Of a stretch of DNA of 64,000 nucleotides, positions 25,710 through 34,527 are shown one piece after another (the first letter of the stretch is position 1; each line of letters begins with the position of its first letter). Source of the stretch: an uncultured Eubacteriales bacterium (lineage in GTDB: Bacteria > Bacillota > Clostridia > Christensenellales > CAG-138). Location of the stretch: positions 1 to 64,000 of the forward strand of contig CACWYB010000007.1 of NCBI GenBank assembly GCA_902765005.1. The letters run 5' to 3'. The notes below the pieces were generated by a model that was not told where the DNA came from, did no database searches, and was given only the letters and a program-made list of their open reading frames with translations. Position numbers and translations under genes: made by a program.

Positions 25710-27011
25710 ATGATCGAAAGCATCAAAAAAACCGCTCAGAGCGCTGTGACTGCCCTGCAGAACGCAGGGGCGGACAAGGCCCAGGCCAACGTTTCCTACA
25801 CCATCACCCATGAGTTCAACGTGGACGGCGGCGAATTCAGCCTCTTCCGCACCCTGTTCGACAAATCCCTGGCCATGACCGCCATCCAGGGCGGGAAAAA
25901 GGGCACCGTGGCCCAGAACCGCTACGATGAGGAGACCATCCTCGCCTCCGCCCAGGCCTGCCTGGAGGCGGCCGCTTCCGCCCAGCCCGACGAGAACTGG
26001 GACTTTGCGCCCCTCAGCCAGAACGAGGACTTTGTGCAGGGCGAGGTGAAGCCCGACACGGACAAGCTCTTTGCCCGCTGCCAGGAGCTCATGGCGGCGG
26101 TGAGAGCCCGGTTCCCCAAGATCATCATGGAGCAGATGATCGTCTCCCACAAGGAGATCTACAGCGCCAAGGCCAACTCCTACGGCTCCCTCTTCTCCAC
26201 CCATGAGGGGTACTATGAGGTGAGCCTCATGTTCTCCGGTCACGAGGGGGAGAAGGCTTCCTCCTTCTTCGGCAGCGGCGTCATCACCGACAATTTGGAC
26301 AGGCCCTTCCTGGAGCTGGGCTCCCTGGAGAAGGACCTATCGGACGTGGAGAAGCAGATCGAGACCACCTTCGTGGAGGGCAAGTTCGAGGGGACCATGG
26401 TGGTCATGCCCGGGTGCGTGGCGAGCCTGTTCTATACCATCCTGTCCGACTTCGCGGGCGAGGGCGGGCTTCTGTCCGGCACCAGCCCCTGGAAGGAGAA
26501 GCTGGGGGAGAAGGTGGCGGACGAAAGGATCACCATCAGCTTGGCACCCCTGGACGAGCGGATCGTCTGCGGGAATCGGGTCACCGGCGAAGGGTTCCGA
26601 GCGGAGAATTTCGACGTCATCCAGAACGGCAAGCTTAACGCTTTCGTGCTGGGACTCTACGCTTCCAACAAGCTGAAGCTGCCCCGGGGCAAGAACGACA
26701 GCTTCAACGTGGTGATGGCCCCCGGCGACAAGCCCATCGAAGAAATCATCGCCTCCATCGACCGGGGCATCCTGGTGGGCCGGTTCTCCGGCGGACAGCC
26801 GGCCAGCAACGGGGATTTCTCCGGCGTGGCCAAGAACAGCTTCCTCATCGAGAACGGGAAGATCGGCCAGGCCCTGTCCGAAACCATGATCTCCGGCAAC
26901 ATGGCCGATATGCTCAATAAACTTCGGGGCATCTCCCGCGAGCAGGTAGCGGACGGCATGATGGTCCTGCCCTACCTGGCCTTCGACGGGATCACGATCT
27001 CCGGCAAATGA
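25710..27011 (+). CDS. pmbA: TldE/PmbA family subunit
   Basis: 433 residues, homologous to TldD in fold but without the HExxxH motif, as expected for the non-catalytic partner. Family features include the GSGVITDNLDRPF stretch and the C-terminal GVAKNSFLIENGKIG with EMISGNMAD-like ending (SETMISGNMADML). It probably pairs with the TldD directly upstream to form the protease. AAGGAGG precedes the ATG. A hairpin element lies immediately after the stop. Confidence 0.88.
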   Translation: MIESIKKTAQSAVTALQNAGADKAQANVSYTITHEFNVDGGEFSLFRTLFDKSLAMTAIQGGKKGTVAQNRYDEETILASAQACLEAAASAQPDENWDFAPLSQNEDFVQGEVKPDTDKLFARCQELMAAVRARFPKIIMEQMIVSHKEIYSAKANSYGSLFSTHEGYYEVSLMFSGHEGEKASSFFGSGVITDNLDRPFLELGSLEKDLSDVEKQIETTFVEGKFEGTMVVMPGCVASLFYTILSDFAGEGGLLSGTSPWKEKLGEKVADERITISLAPLDERIVCGNRVTGEGFRAENFDVIQNGKLNAFVLGLYASNKLKLPRGKNDSFNVVMAPGDKPIEEIIASIDRGILVGRFSGGQPASNGDFSGVAKNSFLIENGKIGQALSETMISGNMADMLNKLRGISREQVADGMMVLPYLAFDGITISGK

Positions 27012-27014
27012 TGT

Positions 27015-27170
27015 TGATTGTGCCGCTTTTTTCTCTTCGGTGAAGAGAATAAAAGCGGCGAAAAAAGAGAAGCTCAGGAAGTCTAACGGGTTGGATTTCC
27101 TGAGCTTTTTCATTTGGGGAAAGTTCTTTTTGATCCTTTTTCTTTCAAGAAAAAGGATCGTGCTTATAAT
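27015..27170 (-). repeat. Interspersed two-hairpin element, copy D
   Basis: Inverse orientation: hairpin 2 at 27022-27059 (outer stem GCCGC/GCGGC), then the pair AGCTCAGGAA / TTCCTGAGCT, AAAGTTCTTTTT, and hairpin 1 at 27132-27159 (GATCCTTTTTCTT / AAGAAAAAGGATC). Sits between convergent genes. Confidence 0.85.
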
Positions 27171-27178
27171 AGGTTTCT

Positions 27179-28930
27179 TTATAAAACCAGTGTCAGATTG
27201 TTCAGCCCCAGGGAGTTCACATAGTTGGCGCTCTTGACCATCTTCATGACCATGCGGATGCCGATATGGGCGGTGGGGTCGTCCGCCTCATGGAGCTTGA
27301 GATACTCTATGGGGTCGAAGTTGACGCAGTTGTCTCGGATGCGGATGATCCTGGCCCCGTCCTTGAAGAGGATGCGCAGATCCACGCTATGCTCGTTTCG
27401 GTCCTTCTTGAACCCGTGGGACACGATATTGCTGACCATCTCCTCCACGCACAGGGAGATGAGCTTGCTCTTCCTTTCGCTCTCCCCGTGGGCCCGGCAA
27501 AACGCCTCCGCCCGCTCGGACGCCTCCTCCGCCTCCGCCAGGGTGCGGACGGTCATCTCCATCCTGTCCCTATCCTTCACGCCGAACAGCCGAGGCAGCA
27601 TAGCAAACGCCTCCGCGGACAGGGTAACCTTCCCGGCCCGCTTCCAGACCAGCCCGCAGACGACGCTCATGGTCAGCAGCTCCCCCATGAGGAACGCCAG
27701 CCACACCCCTGTGGTCCCCAGCCACCGGCTCAGAAGAAGCGCCGCCAGCACGGGGAAGACCATGTTCTGCAGCAGGGAGATGAGCTCCGTGAGCCGGACC
27801 CGGTTCACCCCCTGATAGAAGTTCTTAAAGGAGGTGTTCAGCGAGCAGGGGAGCAGGGACAGGCAGAAGAGCCTGAGCCCCAGCACGGTCATGGTCCGGG
27901 CGGCTTGGTCGGTCAAAAACACCCCCGCCAGCGCCGGCGCCAGCAGCAGCACCGCCAGGATCAGCGCCCCGTCCAGGACGACGGCATAGAGGCACATGGT
28001 CCTGACCAGGGTATAGATGGCGGTCCGATCCTCATCGCTGTAAAAGATGGCGGCCAGCAGCAGCGCCACCGAAGCCACGCCGGAGCCGAAGCAGTAGCAG
28101 ATGTTCCCCACGGTGGAGATCACGGAATAGGCGGCCACGGCCAGATTTCCGCCGACGGACAGCAGGATCTTGTTGAGGGTGAACACCAGCACCACCATGG
28201 CCAGGGAGTTGATGACCGTGGGCACCCCGTCCTTCAGCAGCCGGGTGCAGGTCCTTTTCGTCACCGCCTTCAGCTTCAGGGTGAAGAGGCAGTCCTTCTT
28301 CAGAAAGTAGGCCCCGCCCACCAGCAGTGCCAGATAGTAGCTCAGGCTGGAAGCGAGCCCCATCCCCAGCATACCTCCGTGAAAGACAAACACGTTCAGC
28401 AGGTCAAAGCCGATGTCGCTGACGGTCATCAGCACCACCGCCAGCGCGAGGCGGATCCGGTTCCCCGAGATCTGTAAGAAGGGCACCATGATCTGGGCCA
28501 CGATGAACGCCGGCGCCCCCAGGATGAACCCCCGCAGATAGTCCCGCGTCAGGCCGAAGACCGGGTTCCCCGGCCCCGGATGCCCCGCCCCCAGCAGGCC
28601 GCAGAGAGGGGAAACGAACGCCAGGATCAGCACCGTGCCCAGCAAGGACACGCTGAGGGCCAGCAACGCCGCCGCGGAGAAGCAGGCGTCGGTCCCCGCC
28701 TTGTCGCCGGCGCCCATGGTTCGGCCGCACATGACCTGGATGCCCGCGGAGAGCATGGCCCCGTAGGCGGCGAAGATGAGCAGCACCGGGTTCGCCAGGC
28801 CGTAGGCGGTCATGGAATCCACCCCCAGATACCGGCCGATCATCATGCTGTCCACCAGCATGCAGAGCATGACCGTCATGGCGGAGAGGATCTGCGTCAA
28901 CAGCATCTGCCGAAAAATCTTGCGTATCAT
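27179..28930 (-). CDS. MATE-type transporter fused to an HATPase_c domain
   Basis: 583 residues. The first about 440 form a twelve-helix MATE transporter (LCMLVDSMMIGRYLGVDSM at helix 1). A cytosolic C-terminal domain (about 460-583) has an N-box like serine-kinase/anti-sigma ATPases: CVEEMVSNIVSHGF, then IRIRDNCVNFDP, then HIGIRMVMKMV. Such HATPase_c_2 domains bind ATP and in RsbW/SpoIIAB phosphorylate partner proteins. The fusion could sense or relay the transport state, but no anti-sigma partner is nearby. Start at MIRKIFRQ, with GGGAG upstream. A longer start in the repeat-free upstream frame is rejected. Confidence 0.85.
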   Translation of the reverse strand: MIRKIFRQMLLTQILSAMTVMLCMLVDSMMIGRYLGVDSMTAYGLANPVLLIFAAYGAMLSAGIQVMCGRTMGAGDKAGTDACFSAAALLALSVSLLGTVLILAFVSPLCGLLGAGHPGPGNPVFGLTRDYLRGFILGAPAFIVAQIMVPFLQISGNRIRLALAVVLMTVSDIGFDLLNVFVFHGGMLGMGLASSLSYYLALLVGGAYFLKKDCLFTLKLKAVTKRTCTRLLKDGVPTVINSLAMVVLVFTLNKILLSVGGNLAVAAYSVISTVGNICYCFGSGVASVALLLAAIFYSDEDRTAIYTLVRTMCLYAVVLDGALILAVLLLAPALAGVFLTDQAARTMTVLGLRLFCLSLLPCSLNTSFKNFYQGVNRVRLTELISLLQNMVFPVLAALLLSRWLGTTGVWLAFLMGELLTMSVVCGLVWKRAGKVTLSAEAFAMLPRLFGVKDRDRMEMTVRTLAEAEEASERAEAFCRAHGESERKSKLISLCVEEMVSNIVSHGFKKDRNEHSVDLRILFKDGARIIRIRDNCVNFDPIEYLKLHEADDPTAHIGIRMVMKMVKSANYVNSLGLNNLTLVL

Positions 28931-29066
28931 CGTTGCTCCCTGTCTCACACATATTGAGCATATTGTACCACAAGGCGGCCCCGGACACAACCGAGAATCT
29001 GTTTTCGCCCGGAAAGGGGAAAATACCCCCCTTTTCCCCGGGACCGAAGTTTTTTTCGAAAAAGAC

Positions 29067-29097
29067 TTGACTTTCCCCCTGGTGGAAGCTGTATATA
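29067..29097 (+). promoter_or_regulatory. MerR-type promoter with 19-bp spacer
   Basis: TTGACT (29067-29072), a 19-bp spacer, TATATA (29092-29097). The spacer holds the dyad CTTTCC...GGAAG. An overlong spacer with a central dyad is the hallmark of MerR-activated promoters, so the downstream MerR gene is probably autoregulated. Confidence 0.75.
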
Positions 29098-29119
29098 GAA
29101 AGAAAAGGAGGCAGGCGCC

Positions 29120-29764
29120 ATGAGGATTCAGCAGGTGGAGGAGCTGGTGGGCATCAGCAAAAAGAACATCCGCTTCTATGAGGCCGAGGGCCTCCTGTCC
29201 CCGGACCGGGCAGAGAACGGCTACCGGGAGTATGGCATGGGGGACGTGGACCGGCTCAAACGGATCAAGCTCCTGCGGAAGCTGGGCGTGCCCCTGGAGG
29301 ACATCCGCTCCCTGCTCACGGGAGCGATCTCCCTGGACACCTGCCTCACCCGGCAGCTAAATGCCCTGGCCCGGCAGAAAGAGAGTCTCAATGCCATGGA
29401 GGGCGTGACCAAAGCGCTCCTGGGCCGCCCCGGGCTGGATCTTGAGAACCTGGACGCGGAGGGGGCTTTGGAGGAGATCGAACGGTTGGAGAAGGAGGGA
29501 CAGTCGTTTATGGATGTTTCCCGGCGAGACGTGCACCGCAAAAAGGCAGCCGGTGCCGCCCTTGGCGCAGCGATCATGATCGTCATCATTTTGCCCGCCC
29601 TGTTCATCATTCTGTGGGCCAACGGGCAGGACCCCTTGCCGCCCTGGGTGCTGGCGCTACTTATCACGGTGCCGTTGGTGGTCATCATCTGTATCGTGGC
29701 GGTGCTCATTCAGCGAATCAAAGAGATCAAAGGAGGAGAAGAAGATGAAGCTGCTCAGTATTGA
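29120..29764 (+). CDS. MerR family regulator with C-terminal membrane helices
   Basis: 214 residues. N-terminal winged helix (IQQVEELVGISKKNIRFYEAEGLLSPDR) and a dimerisation coiled coil (about 80-135). Unusually, two membrane helices follow (about 145-170 and 177-200) ahead of a charged tail. A DNA-binding regulator tethered to the membrane could sense an envelope signal directly. AAAGGAGG precedes the ATG; the upstream promoter has the MerR-type 19-bp spacer. Its last codons overlap the next gene by 20 bp, giving a merR-ybjQ-yhfC operon. Confidence 0.85.
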   Translation: MRIQQVEELVGISKKNIRFYEAEGLLSPDRAENGYREYGMGDVDRLKRIKLLRKLGVPLEDIRSLLTGAISLDTCLTRQLNALARQKESLNAMEGVTKALLGRPGLDLENLDAEGALEEIERLEKEGQSFMDVSRRDVHRKKAAGAALGAAIMIVIILPALFIILWANGQDPLPPWVLALLITVPLVVIICIVAVLIQRIKEIKGGEEDEAAQY

Positions 29765-30086
29765 CTATGTGCCCGGCTGCAAGATCGAGGCTTTGGGCAT
29801 GGTGAAGGGGGCTGTGGTGCAGACCAAGCACTTCGGCAAGGACTTTATGGCGGGCTTAAAGACCCTGGTGGGCGGCGAGATCGCGGCCTACACCCAGATG
29901 CTCAACGAGGCCCGGCAGATCGCCGTGAAGCGCATGGTGGACGAGGCCAAGGCCCTGGGGGCCGACGGGATCATCGGTATCCGCTACGGCTCCGCCCAGA
30001 TGATGCAGGGGGCCGCGGAGGTGCTGGCCTACGGCACGGCGGTGAAGATCCTGGGGCCTGAAAAGGAAGGAACGGTACGGCTATGA
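29745..30086 (+). CDS. YbjQ/UPF0145 heavy-metal-binding-domain-like protein
   Basis: 113 residues matching the YbjQ family: a VPGCKIEALGMVKG start, AYTQMLNEARQIAVKRMVDEA helix and GADGIIGIRYGSAQ near the C-terminus. The fold is a pentameric ring; the biochemical role is unknown. AAAGGAGGAG is upstream. The start lies inside the end of the MerR gene and its stop overlaps the next start, so translation of the three genes is coupled. Confidence 0.85.
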   Translation: MKLLSIDYVPGCKIEALGMVKGAVVQTKHFGKDFMAGLKTLVGGEIAAYTQMLNEARQIAVKRMVDEAKALGADGIIGIRYGSAQMMQGAAEVLAYGTAVKILGPEKEGTVRL

Positions 30087-30880
30087 GCGGTCACGTGTCC
30101 GCCTTGTCCATGGGGATGATGGGCCTGGGCGCCCTGGTGTGCGTTCTTATCCCCCTGGCACTGTTGTTGTATTATAGGAAGAAAGGCGCAGACATACTGC
30201 CCTTCTTCGTGGGCTGCGGGGTGTTCGTCGTCTTCGCCCTCCTTTTGGAATCGCTGGTGCACAACCTGGTCCTCAAAGCATTGCCCGTGGGGGAGAAGAT
30301 CCTGGGGAACACTCTGCTCTACGCCCTCTACGGGGGCCTGGCGGCGGGGTTCTTTGAGGAGACGGGCCGGTTCCTGGCCTTCAAGACCGTGCTGAAGCAG
30401 CGGCTGGGGAACGACAGAAACGCCCTCATGTACGGGGCGGGCCACGGCGGGATCGAGGCCGTTTTGCTGCTCAGCGCCACGTATATCAGCTACCTCGCTA
30501 TGGCTTTTATGATCAACGCGGGGAAGACCGAGGTGCTGACGGCCACATTGGCCGGGGACGCCCTGGAGCAGATGAAAACGCTCCTGAACGGCCTCACAGA
30601 GAACCCGGCTTGGGTCTATCTGCTGGCCGTCGTGGAGCGAGTTGTGGCCATCACGACCCACATCTGCCTCTCTGTTTTGGTCTGGTTCGCCGCAAAGAAG
30701 CCCGGCAAGGGCTGGCTCTATCCCCTGGCGATCCTGCTGCACGCCGCCTTCGACGGGGCCGCGGTGCTCCTGGCCGCCCGGCTGCCGTTGGCGGCTGTGG
30801 AGGGCTGCCTCGTTGTGATGGCCCTGGGGCTGGTGCTCCTCGCTCGGCGGGTGTGGATTGGAAACGCAGAGACGGAATAA
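30083..30880 (+). CDS. YhfC family intramembrane metalloprotease-like protein
   Basis: 265 residues, about seven membrane helices. The pair FFEETGRF (about 91-98) and GAGHGGIEA (about 116-124) matches the putative glutamic/metallo-protease motifs of the YhfC/DUF2324 family, related to CPBP-type proteases. A third helix with LLHAAFDGA (about 218) supplies another His. Function unproven; possibly cleavage of a membrane substrate. It overlaps the ybjQ-like stop by 4 bp and ends a three-gene operon with a membrane-bound MerR regulator. A split hairpin element follows. Confidence 0.75.
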   Translation: MSGHVSALSMGMMGLGALVCVLIPLALLLYYRKKGADILPFFVGCGVFVVFALLLESLVHNLVLKALPVGEKILGNTLLYALYGGLAAGFFEETGRFLAFKTVLKQRLGNDRNALMYGAGHGGIEAVLLLSATYISYLAMAFMINAGKTEVLTATLAGDALEQMKTLLNGLTENPAWVYLLAVVERVVAITTHICLSVLVWFAAKKPGKGWLYPLAILLHAAFDGAAVLLAARLPLAAVEGCLVVMALGLVLLARRVWIGNAETE

Positions 30881-30884
30881 GCTT

Positions 30885-30909
30885 TTATTTGTTCCTTTTT
30901 TCTCTTCGG
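30885..30909 (+). repeat. Left half of interspersed element copy E, interrupted by the pyr island
   Basis: GTTCCTTTTTTCTCTTCGG at 30891-30909 is the 5' arm of a hairpin 2. Its 3' arm lies 6.15 kb away at 37070-37086. CTCTTCGG (30902-30909) recurs at 37062-37069. Confidence 0.8.
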
Positions 30910-31070
30910 AGAGCTATGCTGTGAAGGGTGGTTTACAAACCACTAAAGTTCTATCTGATGATGACATTTCCGGTTCGCCGCATATCAACCAATGGGAGAT
31001 GTATCAGACGAATACAGTAATACTGCGGACCAGGTTTGACGAGATCGAAGGGTTAGCGGTGCTCTGCATC
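30910..31070. other. Left end of the pyrimidine island with a short hairpin; no recognised gene
   Basis: Composition changes here. A perfect hairpin GTGGTTT-AC-AAACCAC lies at 30928-30943. The plus strand is open (DDDISGSPHINQWEMYQTNT and beyond) but has no start signal of its own and no family I recognise. It could be a fragment of a gene left from the island's source. Confidence 0.4.
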
Positions 31071-32000
31071 CAACAATACATTCGCACAGGTAGTATAGGT
31101 CAGATCTCTCAGCCGTGAATCGGATATCCCGGCTGACTTCAAAGCGTGGATCAGCAGAAGCATGTTATGAAATCCCGGGATCCCGGACGCGCCGGCCTGT
31201 TTCTGCGCCAGCGTATGCGGCGCATGATCGCTCTCGATCCAGTCGGCCGTTCCGTCCATTAACGCGTCAAACACCGCTTTGCGGTCGCTCTCCGATCGAA
31301 GCGGAGGATTCATTTTCAGATACCGGTCATGATCCCTGGCGTCCTCAACCGTAAACAGCGCGTGATGCGGCGTGACGCCCATGGTCACTCTTTGACGTGC
31401 CCTCGCCTCCCGGACAAGCCGTATCGCTCCTGCCGTGGAAATATGCGCGATATGGATATTCCCCTGAAATCCTGTTTCATACGCTATGGTCAGAATATCA
31501 CGAACCGACTCGATTTCCGCTTCAGGCGGGCGCGCGTCGGAATGCGTCTCAAAGTGACCCTTCACATATTTTTCCGGGCGCATGCAGCTTTCCTTTTCCG
31601 CGTGAACCGCCACGGTGCCGCGATACCCGAGATCGGTCAGCGTTCGGAGAACCAGCTTCTGGTCATCATATCGCGTCACGCCCATGTTCCCCGTGCTCTG
31701 CCCTAAAAACAGTTTCAGCCCGACAACCCGAGGATGCAGTTCGCGATATACCTCCACCATCTCCCTGATCTGATCCGGATCCGCGGTCAATCCCGCCCAA
31801 ACATGATATTCGATGCCGGTGATCCCGTCCGCCAATTCGAACCGTTTCAGGATCGTTTTCCTGTCGGTCAAAGGCGGATCCGTATTCGGCATATCGAAAA
31901 CATGCGTAAATCCGCATTCCTTTGCTGTGGCAAGCCCGTGCGCGACCGTTTCTTTCTCTGCCTGGTTCCAATCACGCAAATGAACATGAGGATCAATCAT
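31053..32000 (-). CDS. pyrC: Dihydroorotase, apparently short at the C-terminus
   Basis: 315 residues. Metallo-dependent hydrolase closing carbamoyl-aspartate to dihydroorotate. Metal ligands are in MIDPHVHLRDW (HxH), HAEKES, HIAHIS and the Asp of ESDHAPHT; MPNTDPP is the substrate loop. The usual C-terminal strand region after TTCAN (NPARIFG-like plus a beta segment) is missing: the frame stops after about ten residues near the island edge, so the gene may be cut, though all catalytic residues are upstream. The start overlaps the pyrDK stop (ATGA). Confidence 0.85.
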   Translation of the reverse strand: MIDPHVHLRDWNQAEKETVAHGLATAKECGFTHVFDMPNTDPPLTDRKTILKRFELADGITGIEYHVWAGLTADPDQIREMVEVYRELHPRVVGLKLFLGQSTGNMGVTRYDDQKLVLRTLTDLGYRGTVAVHAEKESCMRPEKYVKGHFETHSDARPPEAEIESVRDILTIAYETGFQGNIHIAHISTAGAIRLVREARARQRVTMGVTPHHALFTVEDARDHDRYLKMNPPLRSESDRKAVFDALMDGTADWIESDHAPHTLAQKQAGASGIPGFHNMLLLIHALKSAGISDSRLRDLTYTTCANVLLDAEHR

Positions 32001-33667
32001 ACCAGTTCTCCGGATTCGATCAGTTCTTTATAGCTGTAGAACGTTCCCTCCTTGCAGGGCAGCTTGTCCGCGCAGAAGCATTCACCGCACATGCCGACGC
32101 CGCAAAGCGTCAGTTTTTCCATGGATAGGAACAGCCTTTCCTCCGGCATGCCCAGGGAAACCAGCTTCTTGGCTGCCAGCTCCATCATTTTACCGGGACC
32201 GACAATATATACCCTGGTGTCGCCGTCGATCATCTCTTCTGTGATGGTATCCAAAACGCGGCCGGGTTTTCCGTCATCAGCAATATACCGTGTTTCCCCG
32301 TATGCTTCCAAATCGCTCTGCAGCGGTTCGGCCTCGTGATGCTCCACGACGCCAACCCGTATCGTCATGGGAACATTCAGTTTCTTCAGTTCCTGCCCGA
32401 TGAGCGGAAGGACCGCTACGCCGCTTCCTCCTGCGATCAGCAATGCTTTCTCAGACGGCAGGATCTTCATCGGCTTGCCGTACAGGCCGCGTGTATATAC
32501 GGTATCTCCCTCTTTCAGGCCGAAACAATAGTCCGTGAACTTTCCGCGTTTTTTGATGAGAAACTTCAACGGCGTATTCCCGGCGACCGAGAACGGTTTT
32601 TCCCCGATCTGCGGGATCCACAGAAAAGCGAACTGACCCGGCTTGCAGTCCAGTTCCCCGCTGAGCGTGATTTCTTTCATGTCGCCGCCCACGGTCTTTG
32701 CCGAAAGGACCGTATGCCTGCGGTATTGCAGCTTGTTGCCGGGGACGATGTATTCCGAAACGCTTGTATTGCTCTTTAAAGCGGAAAAGTATTTCTCATA
32801 ATCCTTCATCTCAAGCCGGCTCAGGACCGAACCGATCCCTACCCCGTCCGCTCCGACGTCGATCATATTCCGGACATCGGCCGGCGTTGAAACCCCTCCC
32901 ATGCCCAGCACGATCGGATCGTCCCCGATGGCAAGCCTGATCTCTTTGACGCAATCCAGCGCTTTCTGCTTTACCCATTCGCCCGAAGCGCCTCCCTTTC
33001 CGCCTTCCTCTTCCGAGAAAATGACGCTTCCCGAAACAGGATCGACATGCTTCAGCGGGCCGACCGTATTGATGGCCGCGACGCCATCGGCTCCGGCGTT
33101 GATGACCGCCCTGGCAATTTCCCCGATGTTGCTGACATTCGGAGTCAGCTTGACGATCAGAAGCGCGTGCCTGTCCGGGACTTCCCGGCAAATCTGACGC
33201 ACATACGCACGCGCGATATCCGCGTCGCTGCCGATGGATGCGCCGAATCCCGCTTGCGCATGGGGGCAGGAGAAGTTCAGCTCCAGCATATCCGCAAGCT
33301 TGTCAAATTTTTTGACCAGCGTAATGAAATTCCCGACTTCATTGGCGGAAAGACTGACGTTCAGAATGGGACGAAATCCGCTCTTCACGATCTTCTCCAG
33401 CTCCGGATATACGGCATCCATACCCGGATTCCGGAGGCCCACGAAATTGCCGAAGCAGCCTTCTTCTACCGAGCACAGCACCGGCTCACGATGCCCGAAC
33501 GTCTGAACGACCTGATAGCTTTTGGTCGTAATGATATCGCAGCTCGGAACCGTTTTTGCAAAGTATTTGATCATGTTCGGCTCGGTCGTCAGAATGCCTG
33601 AAACCGTGGACAGAACGATCTGCTTTCTCAAATGGTTGTGATGTAAAAGCGCTTGAGCTCTGTTCAC
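31997..33667 (-). CDS. Fused dihydroorotate dehydrogenase PyrD and electron-transfer subunit PyrK
   Basis: 556 residues. Residues about 15-310 are a class 1 dihydroorotate dehydrogenase (LELNFSCPHAQ, KLTPNVSNI, GMGGVSTPADVRNM for FMN phosphate). Residues about 315-556 are PyrK: FAD/NAD-binding part (GQFAFLWIP, IAGGSGVAVLPL) and a [2Fe-2S] site LCGVGMCGECFCADKLPC. In most Firmicutes these are two genes forming an NAD-linked heterotetramer; here they are one chain. Start is GTG overlapping the pyrF stop (GTGA). Confidence 0.88.
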   Translation of the reverse strand: MNRAQALLHHNHLRKQIVLSTVSGILTTEPNMIKYFAKTVPSCDIITTKSYQVVQTFGHREPVLCSVEEGCFGNFVGLRNPGMDAVYPELEKIVKSGFRPILNVSLSANEVGNFITLVKKFDKLADMLELNFSCPHAQAGFGASIGSDADIARAYVRQICREVPDRHALLIVKLTPNVSNIGEIARAVINAGADGVAAINTVGPLKHVDPVSGSVIFSEEEGGKGGASGEWVKQKALDCVKEIRLAIGDDPIVLGMGGVSTPADVRNMIDVGADGVGIGSVLSRLEMKDYEKYFSALKSNTSVSEYIVPGNKLQYRRHTVLSAKTVGGDMKEITLSGELDCKPGQFAFLWIPQIGEKPFSVAGNTPLKFLIKKRGKFTDYCFGLKEGDTVYTRGLYGKPMKILPSEKALLIAGGSGVAVLPLIGQELKKLNVPMTIRVGVVEHHEAEPLQSDLEAYGETRYIADDGKPGRVLDTITEEMIDGDTRVYIVGPGKMMELAAKKLVSLGMPEERLFLSMEKLTLCGVGMCGECFCADKLPCKEGTFYSYKELIESGELV

Positions 33668-34527
33668 AGAGAAGTCTCCTTTATCAGTTTTGCCAGATTT
33701 GCCATCACCCGCTCCCGATAATCATCCGGCGCAGGAGCTTTCTTCCAAGGGTGAGTCAGGCCGCTCGAGCTGTTGATACGCGCCAGGCAGATCGGGTATC
33801 CGGCCTTCCGGAGCTTTTCCATGACTTCCGGCGCGGACCCGCCCTGACTGCCGACGCCCGGTATCAGCATCGGGATATCCTGGTCGGCAAAGTATCTGGC
33901 GATATCCGCCAGTTCCTTTAGGTTCGTAGCGCCTACCACGGCACCGACGCCTGAACTGTCTTGGTGCCATGCCGCGATCGTACGCGCGACGGTGATGTAC
34001 AGGGGGGCCTGATCCTCCATGCGCAGGTTTTGCAGATCAGCGCCGCCGGGGTTCGAGGTGCGGTTCAACACATAGACGCCTTTATCGGCAAAAGCAAACG
34101 GCATCACGCTGTCCGTTCCCATGTAAGGGGAGACGGTGACGCAGTCCGCCCGCCAGGCTTCAAAAGCTTCCTTCGCGTAATTCGTCGAACTTGTGGCGAT
34201 ATCTCCACGCTTGGCGTCAAGAATGACGGGTATGCCCGAAAACGCTTCACGCAGCATCTTCAATACCCGGGCAAGAGCCAATGAGCCTTCAAACTGCCCG
34301 TCCAGCGGCCTGTCCAGCGCGGCGTAATACCCAAGATTCGGCTTGAATGCAGCCGGGATCAGGCCACTTTTTTGCATCTCATCGAACAGTTCCTCGAAAT
34401 AATCGCTAATTCTGTTCGATATGCTTTTTCCCGGATGCGGCAACGCGGCCAGCACCGGGTCCAGCCCCATGCACAGGATATTCCCCGTGGCGTCGCTGCT
34501 TTTTCGCAGCAGTTCCAAGTAATTCAT
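33664..34527 (-). CDS. pyrF: Orotidine 5'-phosphate decarboxylase, type 2
   Basis: 287 residues. Last step of UMP synthesis. The signature DAKRGDIATSSTNYA with catalytic Lys/Asp is present, along with CMGLDPVL at the N-terminus, FKPNLGYY, and PGVGSQGG as the phosphate-binding loop. The length is that of the longer type 2 enzymes. Start MNYLELL has AAAGGAGG upstream and overlaps the pyrE stop (ATGA). Translationally coupled within the pyr operon. Confidence 0.95.
   Translation of the reverse strand: MNYLELLRKSSDATGNILCMGLDPVLAALPHPGKSISNRISDYFEELFDEMQKSGLIPAAFKPNLGYYAALDRPLDGQFEGSLALARVLKMLREAFSGIPVILDAKRGDIATSSTNYAKEAFEAWRADCVTVSPYMGTDSVMPFAFADKGVYVLNRTSNPGGADLQNLRMEDQAPLYITVARTIAAWHQDSSGVGAVVGATNLKELADIARYFADQDIPMLIPGVGSQGGSAPEVMEKLRKAGYPICLARINSSSGLTHPWKKAPAPDDYRERVMANLAKLIKETSL

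Noticed and set aside
30858-31118. 86-residue plus-strand ORF at the island edge
   Set aside because: It joins the end of yhfC in another frame to island DNA across the insertion joint, so it cannot be an evolved gene as it stands.
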